Shown: positions 17,888 to 26,192, numbered from the stretch's first letter. The stretch is 64,000 nucleotides of DNA from Clostridia bacterium (GCA_900768075.1 CAAGBN010000064.1:13297-77296); one strand, 5' to 3'. The notes: a model not told the origin generated them from the sequence alone. A program made the numbers and translations.

Positions 17888-19042
17888 ATGAAAAATATTA
17901 AAACTATGAACAAGATCGCAAAAATCGGTCTTGACGAGCTTGATAAGAATATCTTTAATATAAGCGACGATATTGATAATCCCGACGGTATTATGGTACG
18001 CTCAGCTTCACTTCACGATATGGAATTCGGCAGTGAGCTTAAGGCTATCGTACGCTGCGGTGCAGGTGTAAACAATATTCCTACAGACAAGTGTGCAGAA
18101 GCGGGTATAGTTGTATTCAACACTCCCGGTGCTAATGCAAACGGCGTTAAGGAGCTTACAATCGCATCACTTCTTCTTGCTTCAAGAAAAATCACAGATG
18201 GTATCAACTGGGCCAATACCCTTGAAACCGATGTTGCAAAGCAGGTAGAAAAAGGCAAGAGCGCATTTGGTGGCTGTGAAATTCAGGGCAAGACTCTCGG
18301 TGTTATCGGTCTTGGTGCTATCGGCGGTCTTGTTGCTAATGCTGCAAAGGCTCTCGGTATGAGAGTTATCGGTTGTGACCAGTTTATCACAGTTGATGCT
18401 GCTTGGCATCTTTCACGTTCAATCAATAAGGCTTCAACCTATGAAGAGGTTTATGCTGAAGCTGACTATATCACTCTTCACATTCCCTCAACACCCACAA
18501 CTAAGGGTATGATCAACGCTGAAGCTATCGCAAAGATGAAGGATGGCGTTAAGATTGTCAACCTTTCACGTGCAGACCTGGTAAATGTTGCTGACATCAA
18601 GGAAGCACTTGCAAGCGGTAAGGTAAGCTGTTATGTTACAGACTTCCCCACAGAGGATACAATCAACTGTGAGGGTATCATTACAACTCCTCACCTCGGT
18701 GCATCAACAGGAGAGAGTGAAGACAACTGTGCTGTTATGGCTGCTCATCAGCTCAGCGATTTCCTTATTAACGGTAACATCAAGCACAGCGTAAACTATC
18801 CTGATATCGAAATGCCCAGAAGCCCCGGTTCAAGACTTGTAGTGCTTCATAAGAATGTACCTAATGTTATCAGCACAGTAACAGGTGTTATTTCAGCTGA
18901 GGGCGTCAATATCGACCATATGGCTAACCGTTCAAAGGGCGACTATGCAGTTATGCTTCTCGACACTCCCGATGAGGTAAGCGATAAGGCTATCAAGGAC
19001 CTCTCAGAGACTGAAAACATTATCCGTGTAATCAAAGTATAA
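17888..19042 (+). CDS. serA: D-3-phosphoglycerate dehydrogenase
   Basis: SerA oxidises 3-phosphoglycerate with NAD, opening the serine pathway. The 384-residue protein has the 2-hydroxyacid dehydrogenase fold with NAD motif GLGAIGGLVANAAKALG, the catalytic Arg in NLSRADLV, Glu in FPTED, and His in TPHLGAST, followed by a C-terminal ACT domain (about residues 315-384) that usually gives serine feedback control. The start ATG 17888 has AAGAGGTG 7 bases upstream; the upstream GTG at 17879 is inside that site. It is the short, ACT-only form without the intervening ASB domain. Confidence 0.95.
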   Translation: MKNIKTMNKIAKIGLDELDKNIFNISDDIDNPDGIMVRSASLHDMEFGSELKAIVRCGAGVNNIPTDKCAEAGIVVFNTPGANANGVKELTIASLLLASRKITDGINWANTLETDVAKQVEKGKSAFGGCEIQGKTLGVIGLGAIGGLVANAAKALGMRVIGCDQFITVDAAWHLSRSINKASTYEEVYAEADYITLHIPSTPTTKGMINAEAIAKMKDGVKIVNLSRADLVNVADIKEALASGKVSCYVTDFPTEDTINCEGIITTPHLGASTGESEDNCAVMAAHQLSDFLINGNIKHSVNYPDIEMPRSPGSRLVVLHKNVPNVISTVTGVISAEGVNIDHMANRSKGDYAVMLLDTPDEVSDKAIKDLSETENIIRVIKV

Positions 19043-19045
19043 TAA

Positions 19046-19079
19046 AACAACGCTTCCGGTTTCGGAAGCGTTGTTTTAT
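19046..19079 (+). terminator. Terminator after serA
   Basis: Thirteen-base stem AACAACGCTTCCG/CGGAAGCGTTGTT with a four-base loop, then TTATT. Confidence 0.88.
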
Positions 19080-19092
19080 TGCTTATTCTTTG

Positions 19093-19121
19093 TTGACTTT
19101 ACAAAACAAAAGGCATATAAT
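19093..19121 (+). promoter_or_regulatory. Promoter for the VTT/CrtI-like/FNR operon
   Basis: TTGACT, 17-base spacer, TATAAT, 27 bases before the first start codon. Confidence 0.82.
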
Positions 19122-19148
19122 CAAAGTATCCTATTAAAGGAGGAAAAT

Positions 19149-19862
19149 ATGAAAACAACAGAAAATAAAAACGATAAGCTTATTAAAGCTTTGCAGATTG
19201 TCTCATACATTTTTATGGCAGTGATGCTTGTTGCTTGCGTGATTTTTCTCAAGAAAAATAATATCTCCATAAGTAATGTAGATGCTTTGACTCAGTATCT
19301 CACAGGCGGTACAGCCACAATCATCGGCATTATTGTGCTTTTCAGTGTGGTTAAATCCTTTGCTCTTATTTTCCCACCGGCAGTTCTTTTTGTTTTGTCG
19401 GGTGTTGTCTTTGAGAGCTTTCTTACTGCTTTTCTTGTCAATGCACTTGCAACGGCCTGCAGTCTTATTCTGCCTTATTTCCTTGGCAGATTCACAGGTG
19501 CAGATATGGTGAACTCACTTAAAAAGCGTTTCAAGGCTATCAAGAAGTTAGATGATTTTACCGATGCCAATTCAACGGCGGTTGTGTTTATCTTCAAGGC
19601 AGGCGGACTTATTCCGTCAGACCTTAGCAGTCTTATCTTCGGTGCTATGAAGATACCCTTCGGCAAGTACTTCATTACTTCAAATATCGGTATGCTGGTG
19701 CTTAACTTCCTTTGGACTCTCGTAGGCTCAAAGGGTGACTTGACAAATCCGCTCTCTTATCTTTATGCACTTCCTGCACTTATATTTGCTTTAGTGGCGT
19801 CTCTTGCATTAGGTGCATATAAAAAACATAAAAACAAAAATAATATTCAGGAGGATAAATGA
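19149..19862 (+). CDS. VTT-domain (DedA/TVP38-like) membrane protein
   Basis: A 237-residue polytopic membrane protein of the TVP38/TMEM64 (VTT, SNARE-associated) type. The central motif region FPPAVLFVLSGVVFESFLTAF and the later FKAGGLIPSDLSSLIFGAMKIPFG fit the family's two re-entrant segments. Members act as undecaprenyl-phosphate or phospholipid flippases in some bacteria; the role here is unknown. The ATG at 19149 has AAAGGAGG 7 bases upstream. Its stop overlaps the start of the next gene, so it is translationally coupled to the flavoprotein, an unusual partner for a VTT protein. Confidence 0.8.
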   Translation: MKTTENKNDKLIKALQIVSYIFMAVMLVACVIFLKKNNISISNVDALTQYLTGGTATIIGIIVLFSVVKSFALIFPPAVLFVLSGVVFESFLTAFLVNALATACSLILPYFLGRFTGADMVNSLKKRFKAIKKLDDFTDANSTAVVFIFKAGGLIPSDLSSLIFGAMKIPFGKYFITSNIGMLVLNFLWTLVGSKGDLTNPLSYLYALPALIFALVASLALGAYKKHKNKNNIQEDK

Positions 19863-21418
19863 TGAAAAATTATGATGTAATTGTTATCGGTGCAGGTAAC
19901 GGCGGTCTTGCTGCTGCAGCAACCTGTGCTAAAGAAGGTCTTTCAACTCTTCTGCTTGAAAGACACAACATCCCCGGTGGCTCAGCTTCTTCATTTGTAA
20001 GAGGCAGATTTGAGTTTGAACCCTCACTTCACGAGCTTGCAGGTGTTGGTGCACCTGATAAGAGCGGTCAGATTGAGGATATGTTCATTCGCCTTGAGGG
20101 TAATGTTGACTGGTGCACTCACGATTCAACATTCCGTCTTGTTGTGCCTGCAAAAGAGGGCGACAAGGATGCTTTCATAAACGAAGACGGCATTCTTGTA
20201 ACTGTTGATGCTCGTATGCCCGTAGGCTTCGAAAACTTCGCTAAGAAGCTTGATGAGCTTGTTCCGGGCTCATATGAAAGCTGTATGGCTGCATTTGATC
20301 TTTCAGCAAGAATGTTCAAGGCATTCGGCTGTCTTGATGATCCTAAGAAGATTCCCGGTAGCTTAAAGGATTTGCCTGATATTATGAGAATGGTATCACA
20401 CACAATGGCAGAGGCTCTCGATGCTCTCGGTATGCCTAAAAAGGCTCAGGATATCTTCAATACATATTGGTGCTATATGGGCTCACCTGCTTCAAAGTTT
20501 GACTTCCTTTACTATATGGCAGTGCTTCACAGCTATGTACAGAACGGTACAGGTATTCCCAAGCTTCGCTCACACGAAATGAGCCTTGCACTTGATGAGG
20601 TTATCCGCAGACACGGTGGCGACATCTGGTATAACAGTGAAGCAACCAAGATTATTATGAAAGACGGCAAGCCTGCAGGCGTTGTTATCAACGGTGAAAA
20701 AGAGGTTTATGCTAAATATATCATTTGCAACTCATATCCCTATGCCGTATTCAAAGACCTCTTCGAGGAAAAGGATATCCCCGAAAAACAGCTCAAGATG
20801 CTCAAGGCAAGAAAGACAGCCTGTACACTTACAACAGTATACCTTGGTATGAACAAGACAAAGGAAGAGCTTGGCATCAAGGACTACTCAGTATTTATCG
20901 CTCCCGACTCAGATTCAGACAAGCAGTATGAGGCAGCTCAGGGATATAAGAGCGGTTATTGTATCATCAACTGTCTTAACGAGATTATTCCTGACTGTAC
21001 TCCCGAGGGTACAAGCCAGCTGTTCCTTACAACTATGACCTTTGGCGATGTTATGAAAGACATCAGACCTCAGGATTACAAAAAATTTAAGACAGAAATT
21101 GCTAAGGATATGATTGAAACTTGCGAAAAGGCGCTTAATATTTCAATTATGCCTTATATCGAAGAGATCGAAATCGCACTTCCTCCCACATTTGCACGTT
21201 ACCTCAATACACCTTGGGGTACACCCTATGGCTATATGCTTGAAAAGTGGGATAGTATGATTCCCCGTACAGTTCAGTATTTAGGCGACCAGCCATTTGA
21301 TAACTTCTTCTTCTGCGGTGCAACTCAGGAAAGAGGCGACGGATACGGCTGTGCATATTATACAGGTGAAAAAGCTGCAGGCATTGTGGTTAAAAAGTTC
21401 CAGAAGGAGGGCAAATAA
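19862..21418 (+). CDS. CrtI-like FAD-dependent oxidoreductase
   Basis: A 518-residue flavoprotein of the phytoene desaturase / retinol saturase superfamily. It opens with the dinucleotide motif VIGAGNGGLAAAATCAKEG and a Glu 20 residues later (LLLERHN), then PGGSASSF, and closes with the family's second FAD region (FFCGATQERGDGYGCAYYTG). The two tandem ATGs at 19859 and 19862 share one GGAGG; the second is better spaced. It overlaps the VTT gene and is followed directly by a ferredoxin-reductase gene, suggesting that it receives electrons and works as a reductase (saturase) rather than a desaturase. Substrate unknown. No carotenoid genes are nearby. Confidence 0.78.
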   Translation: MKNYDVIVIGAGNGGLAAAATCAKEGLSTLLLERHNIPGGSASSFVRGRFEFEPSLHELAGVGAPDKSGQIEDMFIRLEGNVDWCTHDSTFRLVVPAKEGDKDAFINEDGILVTVDARMPVGFENFAKKLDELVPGSYESCMAAFDLSARMFKAFGCLDDPKKIPGSLKDLPDIMRMVSHTMAEALDALGMPKKAQDIFNTYWCYMGSPASKFDFLYYMAVLHSYVQNGTGIPKLRSHEMSLALDEVIRRHGGDIWYNSEATKIIMKDGKPAGVVINGEKEVYAKYIICNSYPYAVFKDLFEEKDIPEKQLKMLKARKTACTLTTVYLGMNKTKEELGIKDYSVFIAPDSDSDKQYEAAQGYKSGYCIINCLNEIIPDCTPEGTSQLFLTTMTFGDVMKDIRPQDYKKFKTEIAKDMIETCEKALNISIMPYIEEIEIALPPTFARYLNTPWGTPYGYMLEKWDSMIPRTVQYLGDQPFDNFFFCGATQERGDGYGCAYYTGEKAAGIVVKKFQKEGK

Positions 21419-21419
21419 T

Positions 21420-22622
21420 ATGGCAGATATCAAATCATTAAAAGCGACTAAATTTTTATCAATGCTCTCACACCGTCAGGCAAAGTTTGAAGTGGCTCAG
21501 GCTAAATTCCCTGACTTTTCAGATAACGCTTCAGTACTCGCAAAGGCTCTTCATCCCAAGCGTCAGTATCTTAAGATAGAAAGCATTCAGGAAAGAGGAG
21601 AGGATTGCAGAAGCTATACTCTTGTACCCAATGCTGAAAAGGGCACAACAGCTCTTGCATACTTCGGAGCAGGTAAGTATCTCACAGTTTTTGAGACTAT
21701 CGAGGGTATGCCTATTACAAGAGCATATTCAATTTCATCATCACCCAAGGATTCACTCGAGGGCAAGTATGTGCTTACAATCAAGCTTGTTGACGGCGGC
21801 CTTATGTCAAAATATATCTTCGATACCTGGCAGGTAGGCACAGAGGTTGAGGTTTCTGCTCCAGCAGGTAACTTCGAATATCAGCCCTTAAGAGATGCTA
21901 AGAAAGTTATCTGTCTTGCAGGCGGTAGCGGTATCACACCCTTTATTTCAATGGCTAACGCCATTGCAGACGGCGATGAAGATTTCGAGATGACTCTTCT
22001 CTATGGTAGCAGAAACAGCGACTGCATTCTCTTCAAGGATGAGCTTGAGGAGCTTGAAAAGAAATGCGATAAAATCAAGGTTGTTCATATTCTCAGCGAC
22101 GCAAAGGGCAGAATGAAGAAAGGCACAGAAAAGGGCTTTATCACTGCAGAGCTTATTAAAAAGTACGCTCCCGGGGAGGAAGCATATTCAGTATTCCTTT
22201 GTGGTCCTCAGCAGATGTATGAGTTTGTTGACAAAGAGCTTGAAACACTGGGCCTTGAAAAGAAATACATCCGTCACGAGATGTTCGGTGAATTCCACAA
22301 TCCTGCTACACAGGCAGACTATCCCTCAGATATTCCCGAGACCGTAAAGATTACAGTTACAATTCAGGATAACACCTATACAGTTGAGGGTAAGACATCT
22401 GATTCAGTTATGCAGACTCTTGAAAAGGACAAGATTTCTGTACCTGCACGTTGCCGCAGCGGTGAGTGTGGCTTCTGCCATTCACATCTTCTTTCAGGTA
22501 AGGTTTATGTACCCGAGAAGTTGGAATACCGCAGACTTGCAGACTATAAGTTCGGCTGTATCCATCCTTGCTGCAGCTTCCCTCTTACAGATCTTGTAAT
22601 TGACGTACCTGTGGCTAAATAA
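21420..22622 (+). CDS. FNR-type flavin/NAD(P)H reductase fused to a 2Fe-2S ferredoxin
   Basis: A 400-residue electron-transfer protein. Order of domains: an N-terminal stretch of about 50 residues without an obvious family, an FAD-binding domain with R101-A-Y-S104, an NAD(P) domain with AGGSGITPFISM and CGPQQMYE, and a C-terminal plant-type 2Fe-2S domain with C345, C350, C353 and C380 as likely ligands. This is the layout of phenol-hydroxylase/benzoate-dioxygenase reductases. It begins one base after the CrtI-like gene's stop, with GGAGG inside that gene, so the two are coupled; it is the likely electron donor to that flavoprotein. Confidence 0.88.
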   Translation: MADIKSLKATKFLSMLSHRQAKFEVAQAKFPDFSDNASVLAKALHPKRQYLKIESIQERGEDCRSYTLVPNAEKGTTALAYFGAGKYLTVFETIEGMPITRAYSISSSPKDSLEGKYVLTIKLVDGGLMSKYIFDTWQVGTEVEVSAPAGNFEYQPLRDAKKVICLAGGSGITPFISMANAIADGDEDFEMTLLYGSRNSDCILFKDELEELEKKCDKIKVVHILSDAKGRMKKGTEKGFITAELIKKYAPGEEAYSVFLCGPQQMYEFVDKELETLGLEKKYIRHEMFGEFHNPATQADYPSDIPETVKITVTIQDNTYTVEGKTSDSVMQTLEKDKISVPARCRSGECGFCHSHLLSGKVYVPEKLEYRRLADYKFGCIHPCCSFPLTDLVIDVPVAK

Positions 22623-22631
22623 AACTATTAA

Positions 22632-22661
22632 GACTCCAAGATTTATTCTTGGAGTCTTTTT
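22632..22661 (+). terminator. Terminator of the VTT/CrtI-like/FNR operon
   Basis: Perfect ten-base stem GACTCCAAGA/TCTTGGAGTC, five-base loop, five T. Confidence 0.92.
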
Positions 22662-22743
22662 AATCTTATGCTATAATAAAAACAAAAGAACATTGTAAGA
22701 TTTTGGCTTTTATATAGTCTTATAGATGTAAGGAGGTGATTTA

Positions 22744-23241
22744 GTGACAGATTTCGAAGAAATTTACAGCTTGTATTTTAAAGATGTTTATCTTTATATC
22801 AGGCGTCTTTCAGGAGATGAAAATATAGCTGAAGAGATAACTGCCGATACATTTTATAAGGCTCTCAGGTCTATAGATAAATTCCGCGGTGACTGTGATA
22901 TGAGAGTATGGTTATGTCAGATAGCAAAAAACAGCTATTATACTAGCATAAAGAAAAATAGTAAAGTTGATTCGATTGAGGAAAGTATCTATGAATTGCC
23001 TGATAAAAGTAACTTTATTGATGAGGTTATTATGCGCGACGAAGCAAGGCTTATCAAAAAAATACTGCACAAGGTTGATGAACCGTATAAAGAAGTATTT
23101 ATGTGGCGCGTTTATGCAGATATGAGCTTCAAAGAAATCGGTCAGATTTTCTCTAAAAGTGAAAATTGGGCTTGCGTCACTTATCACCGTGCAAGAAAAA
23201 TTATCAGAAAGAGATTGGAGGAATGCGGATATGAAAACTGA
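22744..23241 (+). CDS. ECF-type RNA polymerase sigma factor
   Basis: A 165-residue extracytoplasmic-function sigma factor with region 2 (YSLYFKDVYLYIRRLSGDENIAEEITADTFYKA, core-binding and -10 recognition) and region 4 (EVFMWRVYADMSFKEIGQIF, a helix-turn-helix for the -35). The start is GTG 22744 with AAGGAGGTG upstream. It overlaps the anti-sigma gene by 11 bases. The region upstream (TTGTAAGA ... TCTTATAG) does not match a housekeeping promoter well, so self-activation is plausible but unproved. Confidence 0.9.
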   Translation: MTDFEEIYSLYFKDVYLYIRRLSGDENIAEEITADTFYKALRSIDKFRGDCDMRVWLCQIAKNSYYTSIKKNSKVDSIEESIYELPDKSNFIDEVIMRDEARLIKKILHKVDEPYKEVFMWRVYADMSFKEIGQIFSKSENWACVTYHRARKIIRKRLEECGYEN

Positions 23242-23776
23242 TTGCTGTATAGTAAGGGACATCTTACCTTTGTATGTAGAAAATATGGTTAGTGAAGAAA
23301 CTGCAGGACTTGTAAATGAACATCTCAGTGAATGTGAAAAATGCAAAAAAGAGGCTGAATATCTGACTTCAGATAATTTTATCTCAATAATACAGGCCGA
23401 CACTGTATCTAAGGAAAATGATGTGGAGCCTTTGAAAAAAGTTGCGAAAAAATTCAATATGCAGATGCAGTCTATGTCATACGCCCTGATAATACTTTTC
23501 GTGTTTCTCGGTCTTAATATTACAGCTGGAAACGATATGATGTATAACAGCCTTATAATGCCCATAGTTGGTGTTTTCGGATACTGCTCATTCAGGCTTA
23601 AGGCTTTGTATAAACTGCCTGTACTGCTTGTTTTTATTGAAATTTTTGCCTTTGTATTCAAAATGTTGGAGACAGATTTATTATCTCTTTTCATTTGGTC
23701 GCTTATTTATTATATATTTATTTTTGCAGGTGTATCTATAGCATATCTTTTGCACTTTGCTTTCAGAAAGGAGTAA
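23231..23776 (+). CDS. Membrane anti-sigma factor with N-terminal zinc finger
   Basis: A 181-residue protein with an N-terminal zinc-binding anti-sigma (ZAS) motif, H-x3-C-x2-C in HLSECEKC, which normally traps its sigma factor, followed by about four membrane segments (SYALIILFVFLGLNI, MPIVGVFGYCSF, LPVLLVFIEIFAFVF and SLFIWSLIYYIFIFAGVSIAYLL, the last given in parts). The start ATG 23231 has GGAGG inside the sigma gene. The tight overlap with the sigma gene supports a sigma/anti-sigma pair. Confidence 0.85.
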   Translation: MKTDCCIVRDILPLYVENMVSEETAGLVNEHLSECEKCKKEAEYLTSDNFISIIQADTVSKENDVEPLKKVAKKFNMQMQSMSYALIILFVFLGLNITAGNDMMYNSLIMPIVGVFGYCSFRLKALYKLPVLLVFIEIFAFVFKMLETDLLSLFIWSLIYYIFIFAGVSIAYLLHFAFRKE

Positions 23777-23779
23777 GCT

Positions 23780-24661
23780 ATGAATAAAAATAAAACAGTT
23801 AAACTTATAGCCTTGATTGTGGCTATGATTCTTATTGTTGGTATAGGCGTTTTTGCAAACGCCCTTGTAGGTAATCCAGTCTCAAAATATTTAGCTGAAA
23901 AATCAGCTGAAAAGGTTATCGCTCAGGAGCATCCTGATAAAGATTTTTATATCGAAAGAGTATTCTACAGCTTCAAGGACGGCTTTTATCATATTACTGT
24001 CAATTCTCCCTCAAGCCCTGACAGCAAATTTAATATTATGAGTAATTTTTACGGTAAAGTGTGTCTCAACACTTATAATGATGTTATAAAAAACAAGCGC
24101 AACACCGCCGACAGACTCTGGAAGGAATACAGAGATGCCACAGATAAGATCTTGGAAAGTCCTTCTTTCCCATATAAAGCACATATAGCCTTCGGTGATA
24201 TTGAGTTTCGTGACAGAGAGAGTATCGGTGTTGACTTTATGCTTCCCGATTACGGTATAGTGACAGATACACTTGAGCTTGACGGCTATTATGATATTAT
24301 GGAGCTTGGCAAGAAAGCAGGCCATATAACCTTGTATGTGTATGATGAAGATGTCAGTGTCAAGCGACTCTGTCAGATTCTGCTCGATGTGAAAGATATA
24401 CTGAATAAATCTGGCATAGAGTTTTATGCTATCGACTGTGTGGTTGAGTATCCACGACCCGAAGATGAGAACGAACAACAAAAAGAGGGCAGGGTAGAGG
24501 TTGTGAATTTCCTATGTGAAGACATATATGAAAAGGGCCTTGCAGACAGAGTTGCCGAGGTTAACCGAAAAGCAGAGGAGTATTACGCGAAGCAGGATAA
24601 AATCAAACAGCAGGAAATAGAAGCATATCAGAAGTCTCTTGAAGAACAAAATCAACATTAA
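23780..24661 (+). CDS. Membrane-anchored YfjL-like protein of the ECF operon
   Basis: A 293-residue protein with an N-terminal membrane helix (residues 8-29), then GNPVSKYLAEKSAEKVI, a signature I associate with YfjL-like proteins found next to ECF sigma factors in Firmicutes. The rest is predicted extracytoplasmic, with a charged helical C-terminus rich in Gln/Glu/Lys. GAAAGGAG precedes the ATG, three bases after the anti-sigma stop. It may act as an envelope sensor for, or target of, the sigma factor; this is inference from position. Confidence 0.7.
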   Translation: MNKNKTVKLIALIVAMILIVGIGVFANALVGNPVSKYLAEKSAEKVIAQEHPDKDFYIERVFYSFKDGFYHITVNSPSSPDSKFNIMSNFYGKVCLNTYNDVIKNKRNTADRLWKEYRDATDKILESPSFPYKAHIAFGDIEFRDRESIGVDFMLPDYGIVTDTLELDGYYDIMELGKKAGHITLYVYDEDVSVKRLCQILLDVKDILNKSGIEFYAIDCVVEYPRPEDENEQQKEGRVEVVNFLCEDIYEKGLADRVAEVNRKAEEYYAKQDKIKQQEIEAYQKSLEEQNQH

Positions 24662-24668
24662 TAAAACA

Positions 24669-24699
24669 GCACCTCGCTTTGTCGGCGGGGTGCATTTTA
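24669..24699 (+). terminator. Terminator of the ECF operon
   Basis: GCACCTCGC pairs with GCGGGGTGC (one wobble), followed by ATTTTAT. Confidence 0.7.
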
Positions 24700-24732
24700 T
24701 ATAAAGGCGGATATTTTAACGCGTACCAAAAC

Positions 24733-24797
24733 AAAAAGCACCCTCGCAGAGAGTGCCTAACATATCCATTATAGCAAATCTTAAATGACGAAGTCAA
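24733..24797 (-). other. Minus-strand promoter feeding straight into a terminator hairpin
   Basis: On the minus strand TTGACT (24797-24792), an 18-base spacer and TATAAT (24773-24768) are followed within about 12 bases by a GCACTCTC/GAGGGTGC hairpin (24756-24738) and five T. The predicted transcript is only about 30 bases. No gene fits between promoter and terminator. It may be a tiny RNA, a transcription block against the plus-strand unit, or the remains of a lost small gene. Confidence 0.5.
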
Positions 24798-24871
24798 CGG
24801 TTTTGAAGGCATTTTCGGAGATTCTACCTTTTGCATAAAAACATCATATGTAAATTTGTACAAAAAAGATA

Positions 24872-24900
24872 TTGAAATGTGGAAAAAATTATGTTATATT
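24872..24900 (+). promoter_or_regulatory. Promoter of the orphan RNA
   Basis: TTGAAA, 17-base spacer, TATATT, expected start near 24907. Confidence 0.6.
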
Positions 24901-24906
24901 ATAGAC

Positions 24907-25150
24907 ACAGAAAGGGAAAGGTGATACCAATGAGATAGGTAGAAACCAAGTCTTCTGAAAAAGGATTTTAAAAATAAAGAGTAAGAAATTAAAATGAAGA
25001 AAACAGTAAAACCCGGAGAAAGACGAAGACAACGAATTCTGTAGAAAGTAGAGGTTGACCAAATGCTGTTAGATAATAAGTCAGAACAGAAGTAACCCCC
25101 CGGACCAAAAAAGATGTGTGAAGAAACATCGGTCCTCGGGGGTTATTTCA
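24907..25150 (+). ncRNA. Probable orphan non-coding RNA (about 240 nt)
   Basis: A purine-rich region with its own promoter and a long terminal hairpin (AACCCCC at 25094-25100 with GGGGGTT at 25138-25144, continued inside by GGACC/GGTCC and GATGT/ACATC). It contains only tiny frames: a 16-residue basic peptide from 24994 (MKKTVKPGERRRQRIL), a 10-residue frame from 25062 and ATG-AGA-TAG at 24930; none has a good ribosome site. I compared it by eye with 6S, SRP, tmRNA and RNase P consensus parts and saw no match. With the elements on either side it fills the 597-base gap at 24662-25258. Confidence 0.45.
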
Positions 25151-25176
25151 ATTTATGGGATAATTTTAAAGTTGTG

Positions 25177-25197
25177 CAGCCATAGGGCTGTTTTTTT
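25177..25197 (+). terminator. Second terminator before the SDR gene
   Basis: CAGCC/GGCTG stem with a four-base loop and seven T; it insulates the SDR gene from the orphan RNA. Confidence 0.7.
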
Positions 25198-25198
25198 G

Positions 25199-25227
25199 TT
25201 GCACTCTTTAAACTTTAGTGATATAAT
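25199..25227 (+). promoter_or_regulatory. Promoter for the SDR gene
   Basis: TTGCAC, 17-base spacer, TATAAT, 31 bases before the start codon. Confidence 0.75.
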
Positions 25228-25258
25228 AGTCTCAGCTTTAAAAAAGGAGAATGATATT

Positions 25259-26053
25259 ATGAAGCATATTCTTGTTACAGGTGCAACAGGCGGTATGGGT
25301 AAGGCTATATGCGAAACTCTTACCCAAAAAGGCTATAAGGTTTACGGCATTGATTACAGAATCGGCGAAGAAATGAAAGGCGTTGAGCTTTATGAGTGCG
25401 ACGTAACTGACACCGAATCTGTAGAAAAGGTTTGTGAAAGTATAAAGGCGCAGACACAGAGACTTGACGGTATTGTACATACAGCTGGTATATATGATAT
25501 GGACTCACTTATTGAAATGTCAGAGGAAAGATTCACACGTATTTTTGACATCAATGTTTTCGGTGTTTTCCGTATCAATAAGATTTTTGCTCCTATGCTT
25601 ACAAAGGGCAGCAGAATCGTTATCACCTCAAGTGAGCTTGCTCCTCTTGACCCTCTTCCCTTCAACGGCATTTACGGCATCACAAAGGCTACTCTTGAGA
25701 AGTATGCCTTCTCACTTCGTATGGAAACCAATCTTCTTGGTATTCCTGTTTCTATCATAAGACCCGGTGCTGTTAAGACAGGTCTTCTCGGTGCATCAAC
25801 TCAGGCTATTGACAGATTTGTTTCAAATACTCAGCTTTACAAGTCAACCTCAACAAGATTCAAGAAGATTGTTGACAGTGTTGAGTCAAGAAATATTACT
25901 CCCGACAAAATTGCGGATAAGGTCCTTGAAGCTCTCGAATCCAAGACTCCCAAGTATGTTTATAAAATCAACCGTAATCCTTTGCTTTTACTTCTCAACA
26001 GTCTGCCTGATAGACTGCAGGTTGATATTATCGGTCTGATACTTAAGGATTGA
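25259..26053 (+). CDS. Short-chain dehydrogenase/reductase
   Basis: A 264-residue classical SDR. Cofactor motif TGATGGMGKAICE is at the N-terminus, NxAG-like HTAG follows, and the catalytic residues are S (VITSSE) and Y-x-x-x-K in YGITKATLEKYAF. IDYR after the second strand, with a basic residue near the adenosine ribose, leaves NADP possible. Substrate unknown. The ATG at 25259 has AAGGAG 7 bases upstream; longer frames run into the promoter. The gene is monocistronic, with its own promoter and terminator. Confidence 0.85.
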   Translation: MKHILVTGATGGMGKAICETLTQKGYKVYGIDYRIGEEMKGVELYECDVTDTESVEKVCESIKAQTQRLDGIVHTAGIYDMDSLIEMSEERFTRIFDINVFGVFRINKIFAPMLTKGSRIVITSSELAPLDPLPFNGIYGITKATLEKYAFSLRMETNLLGIPVSIIRPGAVKTGLLGASTQAIDRFVSNTQLYKSTSTRFKKIVDSVESRNITPDKIADKVLEALESKTPKYVYKINRNPLLLLLNSLPDRLQVDIIGLILKD

Positions 26054-26077
26054 TAACAAATATACTATCTGAAAATT

Positions 26078-26114
26078 ACCAAGCTGTTACAGTTTTGTCA
26101 TAGCTTGGTTTTTC
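26078..26114 (+). terminator. Terminator after the SDR gene
   Basis: ACCAAGCT/AGCTTGGT stem around a 16-base loop, followed by five T. Confidence 0.75.
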
Positions 26115-26116
26115 TA

Positions 26117-26145
26117 TTTACTTACAGCAGCCTTTATGCTACAAT
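26117..26145 (+). promoter_or_regulatory. Promoter for the TraX-like gene
   Basis: TTTACT, 17-base spacer, TACAAT, 47 bases before the start. Confidence 0.55.
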
Positions 26146-26192
26146 ATAACTGAGCTAAGACTCGGATTAACTTGAAAGTGAGGTGTCAGACT

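Noticed and set aside
24603..24863. 86-codon minus-strand frame in the gap before the SDR gene
   Set aside because: It crosses the ECF terminator and the minus-strand promoter/terminator, and lacks a ribosome site or family features.
24994..25044. 16-codon frame encoding a Lys/Arg-rich peptide inside the orphan RNA
   Set aside because: The upstream AGAGTAAGAAATTAAA is not a convincing ribosome site; kept only as a remark under the RNA.
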